Program-made: the position numbers and the translations under genes
Shown here: in pieces, positions 58,759 to 64,000 of the stretch
Position numbering within the stretch: position 1 is the first letter of the stretch
How the letters are laid out: each line of letters starts with the position of its first letter
The notes under the pieces: model-generated
What the model was told of the DNA's origin: nothing
What the model saw: the letters and a program-made list of their open reading frames with translations, nothing else
Database searches by the model: none
From: Peribacillus sp. FSL P2-0133
GTDB taxonomy: Bacteria; Bacillota; Bacilli; Bacillales; DSM-1321
Reading direction: 5' to 3'
Assembly (NCBI RefSeq): GCF_037975445.1
Contig: NZ_CP150254.1
Location: 4,400,001 to 4,464,000 of the forward strand
Length of the DNA stretch: 64,000 bases

Positions 58759-59982
58759 TTATTGATCATTCTTTTTTATATTCGAAAGATACGGCTTATT
58801 ACGTAATCCAGTACGGCGAATGAAAGTCTCTGCCTGCACATCTACTTCCAGTTCAGGAAAAGAAACATCGTCCCAGTTTTTTTCGATTTTCTTCCATTCT
58901 TTAGGATGGTTTTCGTGCATGATTTCACCAAAGCCAAAAATATCGGCTTTATTTTTTTGTGCCCGAACGACCGCATCTTCCATCTCCTTCTTTAATTTCT
59001 TGGTTAACTTCTTTTCAATATCTATCAAAACATGCGTATCGGTTAGATTCAAAGGAACATTCACCTCCCGGATATCTCCTTCTGCACGGACCTTTATAAA
59101 TACCTTAGGTTTTCCATTTTCCATTTTTATCGAAACGTTGGTTTTTTGACGAATCACCTGATAGGTGACTGCGTCTTTTTTACCCTCCCAATCAAGGTTT
59201 AAATGGGTACTTACGATCCTATCCAATACCCACATTGACCCTATTGCCTTATTGCCATCCAGCCAGTCAATCAATTTTCCATCTTTAAAAACACCTATCC
59301 CTGCTGCATTAGGGTTTGCCTTAATATCCGAGGACATGGTATTCTCCATTTTATCTTCTTTACCTGTGTTTCCTTTCACGGTAAAACCACTTATTATCGG
59401 TTCTTTCCCGGTACTAAGCAGATTCTTGATCGTTTCTTGGAGATTAATGCTAATATTTCCCCCCTGAATTTTTTCAGTGGTTTCAATCGTCTTAATGACT
59501 TTCTCAGCAGATACCTTATCGATTGCAGTTAACGCTTCGACAATATCCCTTGCTTTCACACCCCGGGCAATCACGATCCTCGTAGTTGCCCTGAATTCCG
59601 GTGAGCGCTCAAATGCGTCGAAAATATCGTTGAGGCCCTCTTCTTTTGCTAGTTCCTCACCTATGACAATCAGGTTGGCATGGGCAAAATACATATCCCG
59701 CGAGATTTTAGTTGAAGCGATACTATCCAGTTCAAGCACATTATCGCCGGTGGCCCTATAAATGGATATCGGTGGATTTGTTCCGCCGCCGCCCTGAAGA
59801 GCTCCCGCTACATTGCTTGGATTAATGATTTGGAAAGTTCCCACTAGCTTTCCTTCTTTATTTCTATCGAGTCCAATTGCCGAGACGATGGCCATTTCGT
59901 TTAACTCTGTTTTATCCCAACAGCCGGAGGTGAATGTAGTAGAGATCAACATCAAGAACAGAATTAGCTTTTTACGACTCAT
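58759..59982 (-). CDS. Spore germination lipoprotein, GerC subunit
   Basis: A 407-aa lipoprotein: SRKKLILFLMLISTTFTSGC, then WDKTELNEMAIVSAIGLDRN as the GerC signature. The rest folds into the three-domain GerC shape, with NIKKNDQ at its end. ATG 59982 has AAGGTG 8 nt before it; the earlier ATG 59991 lies within gerA without a site. It overlaps the gerA stop by 11 bases. Forms the receptor with GerA and GerB in the spore inner membrane. Confidence 0.93.
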   Translation of the reverse strand: MSRKKLILFLMLISTTFTSGCWDKTELNEMAIVSAIGLDRNKEGKLVGTFQIINPSNVAGALQGGGGTNPPISIYRATGDNVLELDSIASTKISRDMYFAHANLIVIGEELAKEEGLNDIFDAFERSPEFRATTRIVIARGVKARDIVEALTAIDKVSAEKVIKTIETTEKIQGGNISINLQETIKNLLSTGKEPIISGFTVKGNTGKEDKMENTMSSDIKANPNAAGIGVFKDGKLIDWLDGNKAIGSMWVLDRIVSTHLNLDWEGKKDAVTYQVIRQKTNVSIKMENGKPKVFIKVRAEGDIREVNVPLNLTDTHVLIDIEKKLTKKLKKEMEDAVVRAQKNKADIFGFGEIMHENHPKEWKKIEKNWDDVSFPELEVDVQAETFIRRTGLRNKPYLSNIKKNDQ

Positions 59983-61612
59983 TGCCTTCACCTTTTTTCT
60001 CGTCAGAAGTTTTCATTCCACGCGATTCAGGAGGCAGAGGTCTTTGATTATCGCCTTCCCTTATCAGGTTATTTTCGTTGGATAATAATTTTGGCCTTTC
60101 CTTGAACGCCCACATAGGTCTTCTGAAAAATGTGTCGCCTAACCCTTCCGGATTCAGAGGGGCGAGCGGTGTCATATAAGGAACTCCAAGTGAACGCAGG
60201 CTGCATAAATGGACAATAAGGATGAAAAAGGCTAAAATCATCCCATAAAAGCCTAAAGTGCCGGCACAAATGATGAATCCGAACCGCACAATGCGGGCAG
60301 AAATCGCTATGGAATAAGAAGGGGTTGCAAAACTGGCAATCGCCGTGATCGAGACGATGATGACCATTGCCGGCGATACGATACCAGCCTGGACAGCCGC
60401 CTGCCCGATGACCAATGCTCCGACAATGGACATGGTCGAACCAACAGCCTTTGGCATCCGAAGGCTTGCTTCCCGTAATATTTCAAAGGTCATTTCCATG
60501 AGAAGCGCTTCAATGACGGCAGGCAAAGGAACCGTTTCCCTTTGGGCCGCTACGATGACCAGCAACTTCGTTGGGATCATTTCCTGATGAAAAGTCGTGG
60601 CTGCAACATAGACAGCCGGTCCGACTATAGAAATAATGAAAACGATGATCCGTAAAAAACGTGTGGCTGAAGCAATGTCGAAGCGATTATAGTAGTCTTC
60701 GACAGATTGGAAAAACTGTACGAATATTGCCGGGGCCACCAAGACGAAAGGCGTTCCATTAACGAATATCGCCACTCTTCCTTCCAGAAGATTTCCTGCG
60801 ACCATATCCGGTCTTTCTGTATGGTTAAGGGTCGGGAATGGGGTCATGACCTGGTCTTCTATCAATTGTTCAATATATCCTGATTCAAGAATGCTATCGA
60901 TGTTAATTCGATTTAAGCGCTTCTTGACCTCCTCGACGATCCCTTCTTTGACAATTCCATTTATATACATGATGGAAACGTCCGTTTTTGTCACCGTGCC
61001 AATTTTCATCGACTCTATCCATAAATCCGGGGTATTGATGATCCGGCGTAACATGGCGATGTTCGTTCCATTCGATTCCGTAAACCCTTCTCTTGATCCC
61101 CGGACAGTCAAATGCGTGCTTGGCTCCTGAATCGAGCGCTTTTCTCCTCCTCTTGTACTGGCAACCAGGGCGGTGTTTATACCATCAACAAAAATGATGC
61201 TGTCCCCTGATAATAATGACAAAAACAATTTTTCCCAATCCTTGACGGTTTCTACACCACCGAGCGAAATCACGTCTTCAGAGATTATATCCAATGCTTC
61301 TTGTGGAAGCATTTTTTCTGATAGATGAGGATTTTTCATGATTGACTCAATTAAAAAGTCCGTAACGCTTGGATTATCAATCAGGCCTTGCACATACAAG
61401 ATAGTTGTTTTCATCTCCGGATTTTGACCGATTTTCAGCGTTCGGATAATGATGTCCGGACTGTTTCCCGTCTTTTTCTTCACGATTTCCAGATTGGCAG
61501 AAATGGAACTTTCAATATAATCAGGCGTTTTGCTTTTGGATTGATTTTCATCTTCCTTTTTCTTTTCACGTTGTTGCTTAACTTGTCTCTTTTGTTTGAA
61601 AAAAGAAGCCAT
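59972..61612 (-). CDS. Spore germination protein, GerA subunit
   Basis: A 546-aa GerA subunit. The N-terminus is Lys/Glu rich (KQKRQVKQQREKKKEDENQS); the signature HLTVRGSREGFTESNGTNIA lies near residue 167. The membrane domain has FEILREASLRMPKAVGSTMS and ends at about residue 485, with a charged C-terminal tail. ATG 61612 (MASFFKQ) is chosen because ATGAGG lies about 9 nt before it; ATG 61627 sits in the ribosome binding site. First gene of the operon. Confidence 0.93.
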   Translation of the reverse strand: MASFFKQKRQVKQQREKKKEDENQSKSKTPDYIESSISANLEIVKKKTGNSPDIIIRTLKIGQNPEMKTTILYVQGLIDNPSVTDFLIESIMKNPHLSEKMLPQEALDIISEDVISLGGVETVKDWEKLFLSLLSGDSIIFVDGINTALVASTRGGEKRSIQEPSTHLTVRGSREGFTESNGTNIAMLRRIINTPDLWIESMKIGTVTKTDVSIMYINGIVKEGIVEEVKKRLNRINIDSILESGYIEQLIEDQVMTPFPTLNHTERPDMVAGNLLEGRVAIFVNGTPFVLVAPAIFVQFFQSVEDYYNRFDIASATRFLRIIVFIISIVGPAVYVAATTFHQEMIPTKLLVIVAAQRETVPLPAVIEALLMEMTFEILREASLRMPKAVGSTMSIVGALVIGQAAVQAGIVSPAMVIIVSITAIASFATPSYSIAISARIVRFGFIICAGTLGFYGMILAFFILIVHLCSLRSLGVPYMTPLAPLNPEGLGDTFFRRPMWAFKERPKLLSNENNLIREGDNQRPLPPESRGMKTSDEKKGEGNES

Positions 61613-61701
61613 AGCACCGAACCTCATTCCTTTTTCGTTTCACTCATTTTGTCCAAAGCACTCCCCCTTTATTCCGAGTTCAGCCGTCTCCCTTCCATAA
61701 G

Positions 61702-61728
61702 AAAAAGGCTGTCGCAATGACAGCCTTT
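61702..61728. terminator. Hairpin terminator in the gerA leader region
   Basis: AAAGGCTGTC/GACAGCCTTT, 5-nt loop. It separates dedA (downstream on the minus strand) from the ger operon. Confidence 0.7.
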
Positions 61729-61792
61729 GGTGTTCATTTTCGGTTATGTAATGAAAGTGCCGTCTCAAACGGCCCAATCAACTAAACTGAAA

Positions 61793-62404
61793 TTATACTT
61801 TGCCTTTATTCCTTCTAAAAATCAAAACAACGAAAATAATGAATAGCAAGGCCAATATCGCATAAACGATGTTGGAATAAATGTCCATATACCCTACAAT
61901 ATCTTCCCACGAAGATCCAACAGCTGCCCCGATATTCACTAAGATGATGTTCCAAATTAATGTTCCGGATGTTGTGTAAAGCAGAAAGAGCCAAAAGCTC
62001 ATATGGGACATGCCTGCCGGAATCGAGATCAGGCTTCTGATCAGCGGAACCAGTCTGCAGAAAAACACGGTCCATGACCCGTACTTGTCAAACCATGAAT
62101 TCGCCTTGTGGACGTCCGATACCGTTAACCTAAGAATATGGCCCCACCTTTCCACGAACTTTTCAATGACCTTCACATCAAGAAGTAAACCAATTCCATA
62201 AAGGACGACTGCCCCTGCCACTGACCCTATAGTCGATGCGATCACGACGCCCATAATCGTCATATTCGCTGTTGTCGTCATGAAACCGCCAAAAGTAAGA
62301 ATGACCTCAGACGGGATCGGCGGGAAAATATTTTCCAATGCTATTAATAGAAAGATTCCCATATACCCAAAATCATTCATGAATTCCGTAATCCAGTTTT
62401 CCAT
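61793..62404 (-). CDS. DedA-family membrane protein
   Basis: A 203-aa membrane protein. It has the DedA signature in ENIFPPIPSEVILTFGGF and the later FFCRLVPLIRSLISIPAGMS (F-x-R-x-x-P-x-x-R). DedA proteins recycle undecaprenyl phosphate or related lipids by flipping them across the membrane. It precedes a PAP2 phosphatase gene on the same strand (84 bases apart), a pairing compatible with undecaprenyl-phosphate metabolism. The ATG at 62404 has a weak TTAGGAGCG site. Confidence 0.92.
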   Translation of the reverse strand: MENWITEFMNDFGYMGIFLLIALENIFPPIPSEVILTFGGFMTTTANMTIMGVVIASTIGSVAGAVVLYGIGLLLDVKVIEKFVERWGHILRLTVSDVHKANSWFDKYGSWTVFFCRLVPLIRSLISIPAGMSHMSFWLFLLYTTSGTLIWNIILVNIGAAVGSSWEDIVGYMDIYSNIVYAILALLFIIFVVLIFRRNKGKV

Positions 62405-62487
62405 TTAATACGCTCCTAACTTTCTTGAATCAACAGCTGGCTTGTTACCTGCCGGCTGCTTATCTTGCAATAATCTTGTTCTCTTTA

Positions 62488-63138
62488 TTAACGATCTTTG
62501 TTCTTCCGCCGGTCTTGATACCTTTGGAAAAACCAAATGGAAATCGCAATCCAACAACCACCCGCCAAATATCCGGCAATGATATCACTAGGATAATGGA
62601 CCCCTAAATATATTCGGCTTATACCGATCGAGAGGATCATCATCATGCTGAACAGAATCAATAGAATCCTTGCCCACCTAGCCGTAATGTGACGCCATAG
62701 CAGAAACGTGAGAATTCCGTATAATGAGAATGCATTCATGGCATGTCCACTAGGGAAACTGTACCCCCCTATTTCAATGAGCCGATGTAAATCGGGACGG
62801 GCGCGTTGAAAGAATAGCTTAACCATCAAATTGAGAAGAGGTGAACCAACCATGACTGCAGTGAATAGGACTAGTTCCAGACGATGCTTCAAAACTCTAT
62901 ATAAGAAAAACAAAATGACCAAGGAAAGGATGAATATGGAACCGGTTGAACCTATATAGGTAAAGAACTTCATGATGTCCGTCAGAAGGGGAGATTCAAA
63001 TCCTTGCACCAAGGAAATCACATCTTCATCAAATTTCAGGTATTCATTTGCACTTATGGTAAATGCCATGAAACTGAACCCGATTAAAGAAAATACACTT
63101 ATTATAAAGGCAATGGTTAATTGCTGCTTTAATTTCAT
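62488..63138 (-). CDS. PAP2-family lipid phosphatase
   Basis: A 216-aa membrane phosphatase of the PAP2 superfamily with about six helices. The three motifs are visible: KLFFQRARP (K-x6-R-P), the PSGHA box and SRIYLGVHYPSD with the catalytic His. Members dephosphorylate undecaprenyl pyrophosphate or phosphatidate. The ATG 63138 has AGAGGATG in front. Upstream of DedA on the same strand, so the two may share a transcript. Confidence 0.93.
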   Translation of the reverse strand: MKLKQQLTIAFIISVFSLIGFSFMAFTISANEYLKFDEDVISLVQGFESPLLTDIMKFFTYIGSTGSIFILSLVILFFLYRVLKHRLELVLFTAVMVGSPLLNLMVKLFFQRARPDLHRLIEIGGYSFPSGHAMNAFSLYGILTFLLWRHITARWARILLILFSMMMILSIGISRIYLGVHYPSDIIAGYLAGGCWIAISIWFFQRYQDRRKNKDR

Positions 63139-63395
63139 AATAACATCCTCTCACTTTTTAAAACCGTTTCATATGGAACTTTCTATTTTATCTATCTTCT
63201 TCATTGCATGGTGCATGTAAATGCTTGATCGCCAGCCAACCTAATTCGGGGAACATGCCTGGGCACAAAATTTGCTACTTTATCATATTACTCTATTCGT
63301 CATTGTCACCTCAACTTCAGGTAACTATAAGATTTCCTGTCGAACGTTTCAGGAAGTGGCAGGGACATGTATGCAATGCCTCCCTACTAAAAAGA

Positions 63396-63432
63396 AAAAA
63401 ACCTTATGCAGGTTAGTGCACAAGGTTTTTTC
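63396..63432. terminator. Terminator downstream of the P450 gene
   Basis: AAAACCTTATGCA paired with TGCACAAGGTTTT; A and T runs on both sides. Confidence 0.85.
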
Positions 63433-63437
63433 GTTTT

Positions 63438-63999
63438 TTAAACTGTAGGGAACGCCCTAAGCGGTAGTGATGTCAAAGTTTGCCCGGTTGCTGAATCGGT
63501 AAGATTCTCTTCTAACTGGAATGATGGCACCGCTTCAATATGCTTGAATTTCTTCAGGAATGTAGTTAGCGCAATCTTTGCTTCCAGTCTGGCTAGCGGC
63601 GCTCCCAGGCAGAAATGAGGGCCATTTCCGAAGGTAAGGTGTTTCTTATTATTAGGGCGGTGGATATTAAGGGTGAAAGGATCTTCAAACATCTCTTCGT
63701 CCAAGTTAGCTGCGCTCATCCAAACAACCACGTTATCGCCTTCTTTCAATTCCACTCCCAATAGATCGTTATCTTCCTTTACGGTGCGATCCAATTTAAT
63801 AAGATTGAATCGGAAACGGAGCATTTCTTCGACCGCCTGCGGAACCAGATCCAGGTTTTCATGTAACTCTTGATAAACCTCTTTGTCATCATATAGCAAG
63901 GAATAAAAGCTATTGGCCAGTAAATGACTTGTTGTCTCGACCCCCGCTCCTAAAATCAGCATGGTCGTCCGGACAACCTCATCATCCGTAAACATTTCC
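63438..63999 (-). CDS. Cytochrome P450, C-terminal part (CYP107-like), cut by window edge
   Basis: The last about 187 residues of a bacterial P450. The I-helix oxygen-binding motif is AGVETTSHL, the K-helix ExxR is EEMLRFRF, and the heme-binding loop FGNGPHFCLGAPLAR carries the axial Cys. The pattern is that of Bacillus CYP107/CYP109 enzymes. The N-terminal half lies beyond the window. The substrate and the redox partner are unknown. Confidence 0.9.
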   Translation of the reverse strand, partial: EMFTDDEVVRTTMLILGAGVETTSHLLANSFYSLLYDDKEVYQELHENLDLVPQAVEEMLRFRFNLIKLDRTVKEDNDLLGVELKEGDNVVVWMSAANLDEEMFEDPFTLNIHRPNNKKHLTFGNGPHFCLGAPLARLEAKIALTTFLKKFKHIEAVPSFQLEENLTDSATGQTLTSLPLRAFPTV

Positions 64000-64000
64000 C

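Overview
The window looks like the chromosome of an endospore-forming Bacillaceae, most likely a Peribacillus or Bacillus relative. Evidence: two GerA-type spore germinant receptor operons, Cse60, AbrB, bacillithiol transferase BstA, a YtgP-YtfP pair and a YoaS-YozG-like pair, low-GC coding sequence, strong AGGAGG-type ribosome binding sites and many TTG/GTG starts. No phage, rRNA, tRNA, CRISPR or intact transposase gene was seen.

Layout. 1-5.4 kb: 5' part of a MurJ-type flippase, YtfP, an alkyltransferase-like DNA repair protein, a MEDS-domain protein, an SDR remnant, Cse60 and a tartrate/malate dehydrogenase. 5.5-16 kb: rhodanese with a coupled mini zinc-ribbon protein, an MFS pump next to a rifampin-phosphotransferase-like enzyme, NamA, an aldo/keto reductase, a second MFS pump divergent from an HxlR regulator, and a CAP-domain protein. 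16-19.9 kb: nucleoside transporter under a guanine-type riboswitch, a DUF421 protein, a carboxylesterase and a PadR regulator. 20.0-21.5 kb: a 1.5-kb array of 21-nt repeats; a small related array lies inverted at 47.6 kb.

21.6-30.3 kb: queuosine genes in two units, a VUT-type transporter and queC-queD-queE, each behind its own preQ1-I riboswitch. Between them lie SRPBCC and HD-domain proteins and a TetR regulator with paired operators. A chemotaxis receptor with a SigD-like promoter follows. 31.7-38.5 kb: a complete poly-gamma-glutamate locus in capBCADE order, followed by a PghP-type hydrolase and a PgdS-like NlpC/P60 enzyme, so synthesis, anchoring and breakdown of the polymer sit side by side.

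38.8-53 kb: HesB-like and ArsB-like proteins, a broken chemotaxis receptor, SRPBCC, GNAT and BstA proteins, a gerB-gerA-gerC operon, AbrB, a DMT exporter, a guanidine-I riboswitch with gdnC-gdnD, DUF817 and a YozG/DUF2975 pair. 53.0-53.95 kb is gene-poor, with several hairpins and a previously easy-to-miss 42-codon gene for a Cys/Asp/Arg/Phe repeat protein. 54-64 kb: SWIM-SNF2 helicase, a second germinant receptor operon (gerA-gerC-gerB plus a small two-TM subunit), DedA, a PAP2 phosphatase and the 3' part of a cytochrome P450 gene.

All calls come from reading the sequence and remembered family features. No database search was run.
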